Shown here piece by piece: positions 1-8,060 of a stretch of DNA of 47,850 nt; the stretch's first letter is position 1; every line of letters starts with the position of its first letter. The position numbers were made by a program, and so were the translations under genes. The stretch is taken from contig JADJNC010000065.1 of the NCBI GenBank assembly GCA_016709335.1, positions 1-47,850 of the forward strand. The letters are read 5' to 3'. Under the pieces are notes generated by a model that searched no databases, was not told the DNA's origin, and worked only from the letters and a program-made list of their open reading frames with translations. Origin of the DNA: Candidatus Propionivibrio dominans (GTDB lineage Bacteria; Pseudomonadota; Gammaproteobacteria; Burkholderiales; Rhodocyclaceae).

Positions 1-40
1 TTCTCTAAATGCACTTTTTAGCCCGGCGTGAAACTGTATC

Positions 41-120
41 TTCTTCGACTAGATTTTCTTCGGTGTGCTGATATGAGCCTGGTGCTTCTTCGCTGTTTGG
101 TTTTTCTTAGGTCTTCTTCA
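41..120. repeat. Spaced TTCTTC repeats at the IS left end
   Basis: The heptamer TTCTTCG occurs at 41-47, 56-62 and 86-92, with TTCTTCA at 114-120, so the starts are 15, 30 and 28 bases apart. It lies just upstream of the four-gene IS21-type cassette. IS21 elements are known to carry several short transposase-binding repeats near their ends, so these may be IstA-binding sites; that is inference. I could not match a terminal inverted repeat to the other side of the element, and the true left end may lie outside the window. Confidence 0.35.
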
Positions 121-167
121 TGATCTTGTAGTAAATCGTCTCGTGCACAGACGGGAGGTGACACGAG

Positions 168-788
168 ATGAGGCAAGCAGCACGACGCTGTTGCGTCCAT
201 TGCGGACAGGGATTCATGCCTGACCCACGCAATGCCCGACATCAGCGCTATTGTGGATCGGCGCCGTGCAAAGCGGCGAGCAAGCGCGCCAGCCAGGAGA
301 AGTGGCTGGCCAAACCGGAGAACCAGAATTACTTTCGAGGTCCGGACGCCGTGGCGCGCGTCAAGGCATGGCGCGAGGCTCATCCGGGCTACAGTCGGCG
401 TCCCGAACCGCCGGGAAATGTTCCGGTACAAGAGGACTTGCCACTCGAATCCCCGCCTGCAGAACCATCCCAAGCCGAGGAAATCGCGCCACCTCAGATC
501 TCTTGTAACGCTTTGCCGGGGAAACCGGCCACACCGTTACAAGATCTCTTGAACGCGCAACCTATTGTTCTGATTGGCTTAATCGCACATCTCTTCGACG
601 CCACGTTACAAGATTCGATAGGGGAAACCCTCCATCGGCTGATACAACTTGGGCTGGACATTCGAGGAGGCCGCAGTGATGAGTACGACGAAACGGCTAC
701 TGAATCCGGAGCGGCAACGCCAAGTGCCGGCCCACTTCAGCTGGCTCGATCACCGCCTGGTGCGCGAGCATTACATCGAGAAGGCTGA
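168..788 (+). CDS. IS21-associated small Cys-rich accessory protein
   Basis: A 206-codon frame opening with a compact Cys/His-rich segment (CVHCGQGF near residues 9-16, then QRYCGSAPC near 27-35) that resembles a treble-clef or zinc-ribbon fold. The middle is Pro-rich, and a segment around 130-165 resembles an amphipathic or oligomerisation helix. It lies directly upstream of a small helix-turn-helix gene and istA/istB in the same orientation, so it is probably part of the mobile element. The last 37 codons overlap the next gene in another frame and look less protein-like than the rest. The natural end may be earlier and the tail may come from a frameshift. The function is not known to me; a DNA-binding helper role is a guess. 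Confidence 0.6.
   Translation: MRQAARRCCVHCGQGFMPDPRNARHQRYCGSAPCKAASKRASQEKWLAKPENQNYFRGPDAVARVKAWREAHPGYSRRPEPPGNVPVQEDLPLESPPAEPSQAEEIAPPQISCNALPGKPATPLQDLLNAQPIVLIGLIAHLFDATLQDSIGETLHRLIQLGLDIRGGRSDEYDETATESGAATPSAGPLQLARSPPGARALHREG
501..613. repeat. Three 9-bp GTTACAAGA / TCTTGTAAC repeats
   Basis: TCTTGTAAC at 501-509 faces GTTACAAGA at 536-544 (inverted), and a third copy GTTACAAGA lies at 605-613 (direct). All are inside the end of the first IS accessory gene, upstream of the second one. They could be an operator for the element's own genes or internal transposase sites; nothing in the sequence decides between these. Confidence 0.35.
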
Positions 789-1044
789 TGCCTGTGCCTG
801 GGCACTGTATTTATTTCTGGTCACCGTCGCCGACGCCAATGGCTTGTCGTATTACGGCGAGGCCAGCCTTAGCCGTCGCTTACAGCTGGACGGCCCACGA
901 CTGGCCCGCGCGCGCCGGGATCTCATTGACCTTGACCTGATCGCCTACGACCCGCCGTTGTATCAAGTGCTCAGCCTGTCCGAGGCGGTTCCGGTCGCCG
1001 TCCGACTGGCCCGATTACACGCCGCCCTGGAAGGACGCCCATGA
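679..1044 (+). CDS. IS21-associated winged-helix-like accessory protein
   Basis: The ATG at 679 is chosen because a perfect GAGGAGG ribosome site sits 8 bases upstream; an upstream in-frame start at 649 lacks one. The 121-residue product has a helical region around residues 55-95 (GEASLSRRLQLDGPRLARAR) that reads like a winged helix-turn-helix. The stop TGA overlaps the istA start (ATGA), so translation of the two is probably coupled. A role in regulating or assisting transposition is likely from context only. I know of no characterised function for this family. Confidence 0.6.
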   Translation: MSTTKRLLNPERQRQVPAHFSWLDHRLVREHYIEKADACAWALYLFLVTVADANGLSYYGEASLSRRLQLDGPRLARARRDLIDLDLIAYDPPLYQVLSLSEAVPVAVRLARLHAALEGRP

Positions 1045-2552
1045 TCGACTATGCCACCTGGTGTGCCATCCGTGACGGCATGGCCAAGCACCTTAACGCG
1101 CCACAACTCGCCGCACACCTCGGGCTCGACGTCCGAACGGTCCGCCACTGGATGAATCACCCTTATGCCCCACGGGCCTCGGTCAAACGCCCGAGCAAGC
1201 TCGATCCCTTCAAGGGCCGCATCGTCGGCTGGCTCGACGCCCATCCGCTGACCGCCCAGCAGGTGTTCCAGCGCCTGAAGGACGCCGGCTACGCGGGCGG
1301 CATCAGCATCGTCAAGGATTACGTCAGCACGATTCGCCCTCGACACCGCGAGGCTTTCCTGACACTCGCCTTTTCTCCCGGGGATGTCGCCCAGGTCGAC
1401 TGGGGCGAATACAAAACCATCACCGTCGGCAGTACTCGGCGGCGTCTGTCCTTCTTCGTCATGGTCCTGGCCTGGAGCCGGCAGATGTATGTCGAATTCA
1501 CCCTCTCGCAGACCATGGAACAGTTTCTCTCGGCCCATATTAACGCCTTCAACGCGCTGGGCGTGCCCAAACGCATTATGGTTGACAACCTTCGCTGCGC
1601 GGTCCTGCGCCACGTGCGCGATGAACCGGTGCAGTTCAATTCGCGTTTCCTGGATTTCTCCCGTCATTTTGGATTTGACATTGTTGCCTGTGCCCCACGG
1701 CAGCCGCAGCAAAAAGGCCGCGTCGAAAGAAATGTCGATTACATAAAACGGAATTTCCTCAACGGCCTCGAACTGCCAGATTTCGCCGCCTACAACCCGG
1801 CGGTCAAGGTCTGGCTAGAGACCACCGCCAACGTCCGCTTGCATCGCGAAACCCATCGCCGACCGGTGGATATGTGGGCCGAGGAAAGCGCGTTTCTCAA
1901 GCCCGTCAATCCCCGCCCGTACGATGTCGCTCGAATCGAGTCCGCACACGCCAGTTCGCAGTTCCGGGTCACGTTGGAAACAAACAAATATTCAGTACCC
2001 GCTCGCCTGGCCAGGAAGATGATCACCCTCAAGGTTTATCCCGATCGCGTCTGCCTGTATCACGCCAACGAACTGGTCGCCCGCCATTGTCGTTCTTTCG
2101 ACCGCCATCAGGACATCGCAGATCCCGATCATTCGAAGGTACTGGTGGCCCAGCGTCGTCGTGCCCGTGATGCCCAGGTGCTCAAGCGCTTTCTCGACCT
2201 CGCTCCGCTCGCAGCAACCTACCACGCCGGATTGCTGCAGCATCGGGGCAACGCGCTCTCGCACGTGCGCAAGATCGTCGCGCTGGCCGAGATCCACGGG
2301 GATGACGCGGTAATCCGCGCCATCCCCGATGCCCTGGCCTACAACGCCTTCAGCAGTGAGTACATCGCGCACCTCATCAGCGCGCGCGCCCGCCAACTGC
2401 CCGAACCCAGCCCTCTGGTTCTGATGCGTCAGCAGGATGTATTAGACCTTGATTTGCCCCCCGCTGATTTGTCGGCCTATTCGGCACTCGATGACCCAAA
2501 CAAAGAGGAATTCAATGAAAACAACAACGAACAAAATCAATCCAACCCATGA
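1041..2552 (+). CDS. istA: IS21-family transposase IstA
   Basis: A 503-residue DDE transposase that cuts and joins the ends of the element. The N-terminus has a helix-turn-helix (around residues 19-40, LNAPQLAAHLGLDVRTVRHW). The catalytic core shows D120 in QVDWGEY, D182 in MVDNLRCAV and E229 in QQKGRVERN, spaced as in the rve/DDE family. A C-terminal region rich in basic residues follows. The length is normal for IstA and the frame is intact, so the element may still be active if its ends are present. It overlaps the gene before it by four bases and istB after it by 38 bases, giving a four-gene coupled operon. Confidence 0.93.
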   Translation: MIDYATWCAIRDGMAKHLNAPQLAAHLGLDVRTVRHWMNHPYAPRASVKRPSKLDPFKGRIVGWLDAHPLTAQQVFQRLKDAGYAGGISIVKDYVSTIRPRHREAFLTLAFSPGDVAQVDWGEYKTITVGSTRRRLSFFVMVLAWSRQMYVEFTLSQTMEQFLSAHINAFNALGVPKRIMVDNLRCAVLRHVRDEPVQFNSRFLDFSRHFGFDIVACAPRQPQQKGRVERNVDYIKRNFLNGLELPDFAAYNPAVKVWLETTANVRLHRETHRRPVDMWAEESAFLKPVNPRPYDVARIESAHASSQFRVTLETNKYSVPARLARKMITLKVYPDRVCLYHANELVARHCRSFDRHQDIADPDHSKVLVAQRRRARDAQVLKRFLDLAPLAATYHAGLLQHRGNALSHVRKIVALAEIHGDDAVIRAIPDALAYNAFSSEYIAHLISARARQLPEPSPLVLMRQQDVLDLDLPPADLSAYSALDDPNKEEFNENNNEQNQSNP

Positions 2553-3282
2553 CCTGATAGGGCAGCATCTGACTCGCCTGCAGCTGCCCTATTTCGTACA
2601 GAACTATCCGGCCTTGCTAACACAAGCGGCGAATGAATCATGGTCCCACGCCCGCTTCCTCGAACAGCTCGCTGCGGGCGAAGTTGCGCGCCGCAATGAC
2701 GCCTTGATCGCCCGCCGTCTCAAGGCCGCACGCTTTCCAGGCATCAAGACCCTCGAAGATTTCGACTGGAGTTACCCCAGGAAGATCAACCGCGCACAGA
2801 TACAGAACCTATTTCGCCTCGAGTTCGTGCCCAAGTGCTCCAACGTGATTTTTTTGGGTGGAGTCGGTGTCGGCAAAACCCACCTGGCGGTCGCCCTCGC
2901 GCATACCGCCTGCATGAACGGTATCCCGGCACTCTTTACCACCGCAGTCAACATCGTCAACTCAATGGCCGCCGCTCAGGCCACCGGCAGCGTCAAACGC
3001 GAAATGGAACGATTGCTCAAGCCTGCACTATTACATATCGACGAATTGGGCTACATCCCCATCGACAAGTTCGGCGCCGACAGTATCTTCCAGGTCATCA
3101 GTCAGCGCTATGAGCACGGCTCAACCATCATCACCTCAAACCGACCGTACAAAAAATGGCCGGAAATCTTCAACAACGACAGCACCATCACCTCCGCCTT
3201 GCTTGACCGCTTGCTCCATCACGCGGATACCGTGGTGATCGAGGGACCCTCTTACCGGATGCGGGACCAGACCGAAATCTGA
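2515..3282 (+). CDS. istB: IS21-family ATPase helper IstB
   Basis: A DnaC/MuB-like AAA+ ATPase that helps IstA choose and capture target DNA. Walker A is GGVGVGKT (residues 115-122) and Walker B is LLHIDELG (about 172-179). The ATG at 2515 is preferred over upstream in-frame starts because AGAGGAA lies just before it; this gives 255 residues, the usual size. It begins inside the last codons of istA, as is typical. No frameshift or stop interrupts it. Confidence 0.93.
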   Translation: MKTTTNKINPTHDLIGQHLTRLQLPYFVQNYPALLTQAANESWSHARFLEQLAAGEVARRNDALIARRLKAARFPGIKTLEDFDWSYPRKINRAQIQNLFRLEFVPKCSNVIFLGGVGVGKTHLAVALAHTACMNGIPALFTTAVNIVNSMAAAQATGSVKREMERLLKPALLHIDELGYIPIDKFGADSIFQVISQRYEHGSTIITSNRPYKKWPEIFNNDSTITSALLDRLLHHADTVVIEGPSYRMRDQTEI

Positions 3283-4061
3283 TCTCCTTTCCCGCCTCAA
3301 TTTCCAGTCCGCCGGCCCGTTCCACGCGCCGGCGGCTGATCCATTCCTTACCGGGCCACTGCCACGTTCATCTCACAGCATGCCTTTCGCATGACATCCT
3401 GACGTCGGCTCATAGAGGTCAAATTGGCGCCGGCGCTCTTGCGCAAACGATAAGGTAAAGGTCAAACGTGGCTGATTAATGCGCCAACATTAAAGACGCT
3501 ATGTATAGATCGTGCGAAGCCACGATCTGAACCGTTTGTTGGACGAGCCCGGTCCCTGAGTCCCGTTCGGGCCACCAGGAAAATATGTATTTGGGAAGCA
3601 GACCGGATTGGCACTACCTTTAGCTTCTGGCATCGAAGAACTATCCCGCAAGCTATCGCAAGAGCCTGTCGCACCGGCGCACCTCAAAAGCGTTTGTTTG
3701 AGCCATAGGCACTTCTACCTTCGGGGCAAAAGCCGGTGTCCATAATGGTGCTCCGAGACTGGGTCCCGGCTTTCGCCGGGACGACGGCTTGGGAGGTGTT
3801 TATCTATTAATTCACAGCCTCTGAGAGTACGCTGAAATCACACAGCACCTGCCTCGAAGCAAATACAGGCGGGACAGAGCGTCCGCAGTGAACGTCGATT
3901 CACCCGAGGGGCAGGTTAAATTCAAAACGGTGCAAGCCTGTTCGAGACCGCGTATTTGGGGGGCATGAACTGCGTTCTTGCAATCTTGTTGGCTAATCTG
4001 GCTAACCTGGCTAATTAGAGTTAAGCTGTGGGCTGCACGTGAAATTCCCCAGGGGTCAACC
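3283..4061. other. Gene-poor stretch after the IS element
   Basis: No convincing protein-coding gene in about 780 bases; the short open frames lack ribosome sites and family features. It holds the left copy of a dispersed repeat (3607-3788). Around 3552-3581 there is a sequence ending GTCCCGTTCGGGCCACCA that looks like the 3' end of a tRNA gene (T-stem, acceptor strand, CCA) with no tRNA body in front. The right boundary of the IS21 element must lie somewhere in the first part of this stretch, but I could not define it. Confidence 0.5.
3607..3788 (+). repeat. Dispersed repeat, copy 1
   Basis: Two blocks of this stretch recur near 43018-43139: one starting ATTGGCACTACC (3607-3618) and running through CATCGAA, and one from 3731 to 3788 that ends in the hairpin GTCCCGGC-TTTC-GCCGGGAC (3763-3782) followed by GACG. 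Order and orientation are the same at both sites, although the spacing between blocks differs. It is probably a non-coding dispersed element. Confidence 0.7.
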
Positions 4062-4307
4062 ATGCAATGCAATATGCTCGAAGCCAGGAATCAACTCTCG
4101 AAACTGGTGCAGGCGGCGCTGGCCGGCGAGGATGTGGTGGTCGCCAACAAGGGCGTTCCCGTCGTCAGGCTGGTCAAGGTCGGAGCGCAGGGTGTTTCGC
4201 GCAAGCCCGGTGCCTGGTCGGGATTGCCAAAAGCCGAAGCGGACTGGGATACGCCAGCGACCAACGCCGCCATCGCCGATGCGCTCACCGGCAGCGTATT
4301 GCCGTGA
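4062..4307 (+). CDS. Phd/YefM-type antitoxin
   Basis: An 81-residue protein starting MQCNMLEARNQLSKLV, the classic N-terminus of Phd/YefM antitoxins that folds as a DNA-binding dimer. The motif continues with ALAGEDVVVANKGVPVVRLV. The C-terminal half is acidic and probably disordered, as expected for the part that wraps the toxin. The start at 4062 has AGGGG just upstream; a longer in-frame extension to 3978 is Trp-rich and unlikely. The stop overlaps the start of the PIN toxin (GTGA). The pair is likely autoregulated from a promoter just upstream. Confidence 0.88.
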   Translation: MQCNMLEARNQLSKLVQAALAGEDVVVANKGVPVVRLVKVGAQGVSRKPGAWSGLPKAEADWDTPATNAAIADALTGSVLP

Positions 4308-4684
4308 AGCGATACCTGCTCGATACCCACCTGATCTATTGGTGGATGACGGCGGACGTACGTCTGGGCAAAGCCACGCAAGCCCTGGTCGCCAGGTCGG
4401 AAATTATCGTGAGCACGGCCAGCGTGTGGGAGATGGTGCTCAAAAATGCCAGTGGCAAACTGCCTTTACCGCCCGGAGCGCTCGGCGAACAATTTGAAGC
4501 ACAGGGTTTTATCCTGTTGCCCATCCTGCCGCGCCACATCGAAGCCGTGCGCCATCTGGCTTGCGCACACGCCGATCCCTTTGATCGAGTACTCATCGCA
4601 CAGGCGCAGGATGAGAGAGTGACGCTACTGACGCGCGATACGGCACTACTGAAGCTGGGCCTGGATGGGGTAGTGAAGGCCTGA
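4304..4684 (+). CDS. vapC: PIN-domain toxin, VapC-like
   Basis: A 126-residue PIN-domain protein, in this family a Mg-dependent ribonuclease that blocks translation. The acidic site residues are visible: D7 in YLLDTH, E43 in ASVWEM, D91/D94 in ADPFDRVL and D112 in TRDTALL. It starts with GTG at 4304, overlapping the antitoxin stop, a typical coupled arrangement. The LLDTHLIYWW opening is that of the VapC group usually paired with Phd-like antitoxins. It appears intact. Confidence 0.88.
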   Translation: MKRYLLDTHLIYWWMTADVRLGKATQALVARSEIIVSTASVWEMVLKNASGKLPLPPGALGEQFEAQGFILLPILPRHIEAVRHLACAHADPFDRVLIAQAQDERVTLLTRDTALLKLGLDGVVKA

Positions 4685-4756
4685 TCACTCATTTGACCCG
4701 GTGACTTGCCCGCTCCGGGCTCAGCATCAACCATGGGCAGCGGACCGGCCTTCTAT

Positions 4757-6103
4757 TCACACCACCAGCCCGGCCACGGCCGACCCGGCGATGATCAGGA
4801 TCACCCTGGTCGGCCAGCGCGACAGGGCATAGAGCGCACTGACGCCGATCACCAGCGCCGGCCATTCAAAGGGGCCGTGCCAGCCTTGCGGCCAGTACAC
4901 GTGCCAGGCAAAAAACAGCGCCAGGCTGGCGATGACACCGACCACGGCGGCGGTGATTCCGTTCAGCGGAGCGGCCAGGTGCAGATTGCCGTGCGTCTTC
5001 TCGATCAGCGGCGCGCCGAGAAAAATGAAGACGAAGGACGGCAGGAAGGTGAAGAAGGTGACCACCAGCGCGCCGGCTGCTCCGCCGGCAAACAGGTGTT
5101 CGCTGCCGAAGGGCGGGTGCTGCCAGGCGCCGACGAAGCCTACGAAGGCGGTGACCATGATCAGCGGCCCAGGCGTGCTTTCGCCGAGCGCCAGGCCGTC
5201 GATCATCTGCCCGGCGCTGAGCCACAAAAACTGCTCAACGGCGCCCTGAAAGACGTAGGGCAGGACGGCGTAGGCACCGCCGAAGGTGAGCAGCGCGGCC
5301 TTGGTGAAGAACCAGCCCATGCGCGTCAGCACGCCGTCCCAGCCGAAGCCGAAGGTCAATGCCGCCAGTGCAGTGCCCCAGAGAACCAGGCCAACGATCA
5401 GCGTGCGCAGAAAACGGGCGCTGCTGTAGCGGGCATGGGGTGGCGTCGGCGTGTCGTCGTCGATCAGCGCCGCGCCGTGATTTTGCCGGGTTGTTGCCGC
5501 ATGCGCCGAAACGGCGGCAAAGTATTGCGGCGCCAGGCGAGTGCCCAGCCAGCCGCAGGCGGCGGCGGCGAGAATGATCGCCGGAAAGGGCAGGGCGAAG
5601 AAAAAGAGGGCGCAAAATGCCGCCGCGGCGATGGCGGCAAGCCCGGGACTGTGCAGCGTCCGTCGACCGATGCGCCAGGCGGCAAAGGCGACGATGGCGG
5701 TGACCGCCGGCTTGATGCCGTAAAGCAGGCCGGCAATCGCCGGGGTGTTGCCGAAGGCCATGTACAGCCACGACAGTGCGATCAGCAGCAGCAGCGAGGG
5801 CAGGACGAACAGGCTGCCGGCGGCCAGCCCGCCCCATTTGCCGTGCAGCAGCCAGCCGAGATAGGTGGCCAGTTGCTGCGCTTCCGGCCCGGGCAGGACC
5901 ATGCAGTAGTTGAGCGCGTGCAGAAAACGGCGCTCGGAGATCCAGCGCTTTCTCTCGACCAGATCCTGGTGCATGATCGAGATCTGCCCGGCCGGGCCGC
6001 CGAAGCTGATGCAGCCCAGCCACAGCCAGTAGGCGAGGGCTTGAGCGAAGGAAGGGGCGGTCGGTGGCGTGGTGTTGTTCGTGCTCATGGTCGTGTCATG
6101 CAC
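4757..6103 (-). CDS. chrA: ChrA-family chromate/anion transporter
   Basis: A 448-residue membrane protein with two homologous CHR halves: GCISFGGPAGQI and GPEAQQLATYLG near the N-terminus, and LLTFGGAYAVLPYV with STPGPLIMVTAFVGF in the second half. About ten to twelve hydrophobic helices are present. The family exports chromate or moves sulfate-like anions in the inner membrane. The GTG at 6103 or the ATG at 6088 could be the start; neither has a strong ribosome site. No chrB regulator is nearby, so the physiological substrate is uncertain. Confidence 0.9.
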   Translation of the reverse strand: MHDTTMSTNNTTPPTAPSFAQALAYWLWLGCISFGGPAGQISIMHQDLVERKRWISERRFLHALNYCMVLPGPEAQQLATYLGWLLHGKWGGLAAGSLFVLPSLLLLIALSWLYMAFGNTPAIAGLLYGIKPAVTAIVAFAAWRIGRRTLHSPGLAAIAAAAFCALFFFALPFPAIILAAAACGWLGTRLAPQYFAAVSAHAATTRQNHGAALIDDDTPTPPHARYSSARFLRTLIVGLVLWGTALAALTFGFGWDGVLTRMGWFFTKAALLTFGGAYAVLPYVFQGAVEQFLWLSAGQMIDGLALGESTPGPLIMVTAFVGFVGAWQHPPFGSEHLFAGGAAGALVVTFFTFLPSFVFIFLGAPLIEKTHGNLHLAAPLNGITAAVVGVIASLALFFAWHVYWPQGWHGPFEWPALVIGVSALYALSRWPTRVILIIAGSAVAGLVV

Positions 6104-6184
6104 TTTGCTTTAGAATCATGCGGAAGCGGGTTTTCCGATACTTTAACCCTTCACCTGATTTGCCACTAAGCTAAGCTAACTCGT

Positions 6185-6254
6185 CATTCCGGCGCAAGCC
6201 GGAATCCAGAAAGCAGGGCTGGATATCTCATGGATTCCGGCTTGCGCCGGAATG
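6185..6254. repeat. Perfect 24-bp inverted repeat of a dispersed palindrome
   Basis: Positions 6185-6208 and 6231-6254 are exact reverse complements, separated by 22 bases. Each arm is itself a hairpin (TTCCGGC-GCAA-GCCGGAA). This is the ATTCCGGC-type repeat common between bacterial genes. It lies between the divergent chrA and cyclic-nucleotide-binding genes. A shorter match (CATTCCGGCGCAGGCTGCC) is at 24036-24054, within the end of folE, and may be chance. Confidence 0.85.
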
Positions 6255-6369
6255 AACGCGAAGCCTGGCCTCGGGCCACGGACGGAAAAGAGCCGGAGCA
6301 TGACCTCTTCGCGGGCCGTCTTAACTTCAATGGCTAATCAGGACTTTTAATGAGTACAGGCCACCCACA

Positions 6370-6840
6370 ATGCTGAGTATTTTTGGTAACCACAAGCCTG
6401 AACAAGGTCTCCAGGAGCTGGAGAAATTATCGCTGTTCGTCGACCTGAATCGTCGCGAGATGAAAATCGTCGATGGCTTCATGCACGAGCGCAACTACCT
6501 GAAGAACGAAGTGATCTTCGACGAGGGCGAGGAAGGGCAGGCCATTTATTTCATTCGCTCGGGCCGGGTACTGATCTGCCGTCAGGGGCAGACGGAAAAA
6601 CCGATTGCCACGCTTGAACGCGGTAATTTTTTCGGCGAACTGGCCCTGCTCGACGATGCACCGCGCTCGGCGCAGGCGCGTGCGGCGGAAAACTGCACGC
6701 TGGCGGTTTTTTTTCGTGGCGACTTTCTCAATCTGATGCATTCGCATGCGCTGATCGCCTCGAAAATCGCCCTGCAACTGGCTCGTCATCTCGGCGCCCG
6801 CTTGCGCAGCGCGGTACATGCCGAGCAACCCTCATTATGA
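6370..6840 (+). CDS. Cyclic-nucleotide-binding domain protein
   Basis: A 156-residue protein made almost entirely of a Crp-type cyclic-nucleotide-binding beta-roll. Visible motifs are EVIFDEGEEGQAIYFIRSGRV and the phosphate-binding-like cassette FFGELALLDDAPRSAQA (about 97-113). There is no C-terminal helix-turn-helix, so it is not a Crp/FNR transcription factor but more likely a ligand-sensing regulatory subunit. It overlaps the next gene by four bases (ATGA), suggesting that it works with or is co-expressed with the AI-2E-family permease. Confidence 0.85.
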   Translation: MLSIFGNHKPEQGLQELEKLSLFVDLNRREMKIVDGFMHERNYLKNEVIFDEGEEGQAIYFIRSGRVLICRQGQTEKPIATLERGNFFGELALLDDAPRSAQARAAENCTLAVFFRGDFLNLMHSHALIASKIALQLARHLGARLRSAVHAEQPSL

Positions 6841-7958
6841 GACGGGAGCGTTACCACTCGGGGCCGCTCGTCTGGCTGGCGATTGTCGTGACGACCTGTC
6901 TGCTGCTTTTTCTGTTCCAGAAGATCCTCTGGCTGGTGGTGCCCTTCCTGCTGGCCCTGATTGGCTATTACCTGCTTTTTCCCTTGCAGCAGCGACTGGT
7001 GCTTGGCGGCATGTCGCGCGATGCCTCGGCGGCCGTGGTCAGCGGCGGCGCCTTTGTCGTGGCCGGTGTCGTCATCCTGCTGGCCTTTCCGTGGATCAGT
7101 TCGCACCTTGTTTCGTGGCAGGATTCTGCCGCACGTTACATCGAAGGGGGTTTGCGTTTCATTGCCGAGACGCTGGCCTGGGCCGAACGCAACTATACCT
7201 TTGCCGCCAAGGCGCGTCTGAGCGATCAGTTAACGCAGCAGATCAGCGAGCTGGGTGAGAAGTTCGCCGGCACCTATCTGACGGCGGCGGCGCTGACGGT
7301 CGCGACCTGGCTGCCTTCGCTGCTGCTGGCACCGTTTCTGGCGTATTTCTTCCTGCGCGACGGCTGGCGCTTCAAGATGTTTCTCAGCCGTGCCGTGCCG
7401 AATGCGTTTTTCGAACGCACCCTGTATCTGCTCGACCAGGTCGATCACACCGCCCGGCTCTATTTTCAGGGACTGATCAAGCTGACCCTGCTCGATGCGC
7501 TGTGTCTGGGTTTCGGGCTTTTGCTGATCGGTGTGTCGGCACCTTTCGTGCTCGGCCTGCTCACCGCCATCCTGGCCTGGGTTCCGTACATCGGCTCGAT
7601 TCTGGGTTGTCTGCTGGTCGTGCTGGTGGCGGCCACCGATTTCCCCGGTGATCCGGCAATGGCCTACGCGGCCATCGGGCTGTTCATCTGGGTGCGTCTG
7701 CTCGATGACTTCTTTTTCATGCCGATGACGATCGGGCGCAGTCTGAAGTTGCACCCCTTGCTCACAGTAGTGATGATTTTTGTCGGCGGGGCGGTGGCCG
7801 GCGTTGCCGGCCTGATGCTGGTGTTGCCGCTGCTCGGCATCGTCATGGTGCTCGGCGAAACGGTCGGCGAAGTCGTTACCGACCCGCGTTTGCGGGCGCG
7901 GCATGTCTTTGCCAAGGCGCTGATGCACCGTCAGGCGACACGCGACCTGCGCTTATGA
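6837..7958 (+). CDS. AI-2E family transporter (PerM-like)
   Basis: A 373-residue polytopic membrane protein with the family pattern: a pair of N-terminal helices, a periplasmic/helical domain around residues 90-150, then a C-terminal bundle with PYIGSILGCLLV and the basic RSLKLHPLLTVV motif. Members include TqsA (autoinducer-2 export) and PerM, but most have unknown substrates, so none is assigned. It is translationally coupled to the cyclic-nucleotide-binding gene. Confidence 0.88.
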   Translation: MRRERYHSGPLVWLAIVVTTCLLLFLFQKILWLVVPFLLALIGYYLLFPLQQRLVLGGMSRDASAAVVSGGAFVVAGVVILLAFPWISSHLVSWQDSAARYIEGGLRFIAETLAWAERNYTFAAKARLSDQLTQQISELGEKFAGTYLTAAALTVATWLPSLLLAPFLAYFFLRDGWRFKMFLSRAVPNAFFERTLYLLDQVDHTARLYFQGLIKLTLLDALCLGFGLLLIGVSAPFVLGLLTAILAWVPYIGSILGCLLVVLVAATDFPGDPAMAYAAIGLFIWVRLLDDFFFMPMTIGRSLKLHPLLTVVMIFVGGAVAGVAGLMLVLPLLGIVMVLGETVGEVVTDPRLRARHVFAKALMHRQATRDLRL

Positions 7959-8060
7959 GAACTGGAGAACAATGCGGGCGGTGAAGATTGTTCCCTGCCT
8001 TTTACCACGCCCCGCTACCGGCTTCGCTGTCCTGACCGCAATCCAGAGTAAAATCCGCCT

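Noticed and set aside
4706..6169. A 487-codon open frame on the plus strand opposite chrA
   Set aside because: It is very rich in Gly, Gln, Arg and Asp with no domains and mirrors the chrA codons; it is a shadow of chrA.
7959..8060. A 4.5S RNA (ffs) gene before dnaX
   Set aside because: The conserved GGAAGCAGCCAAGGCAGA-type core is absent in this 100-base gap.
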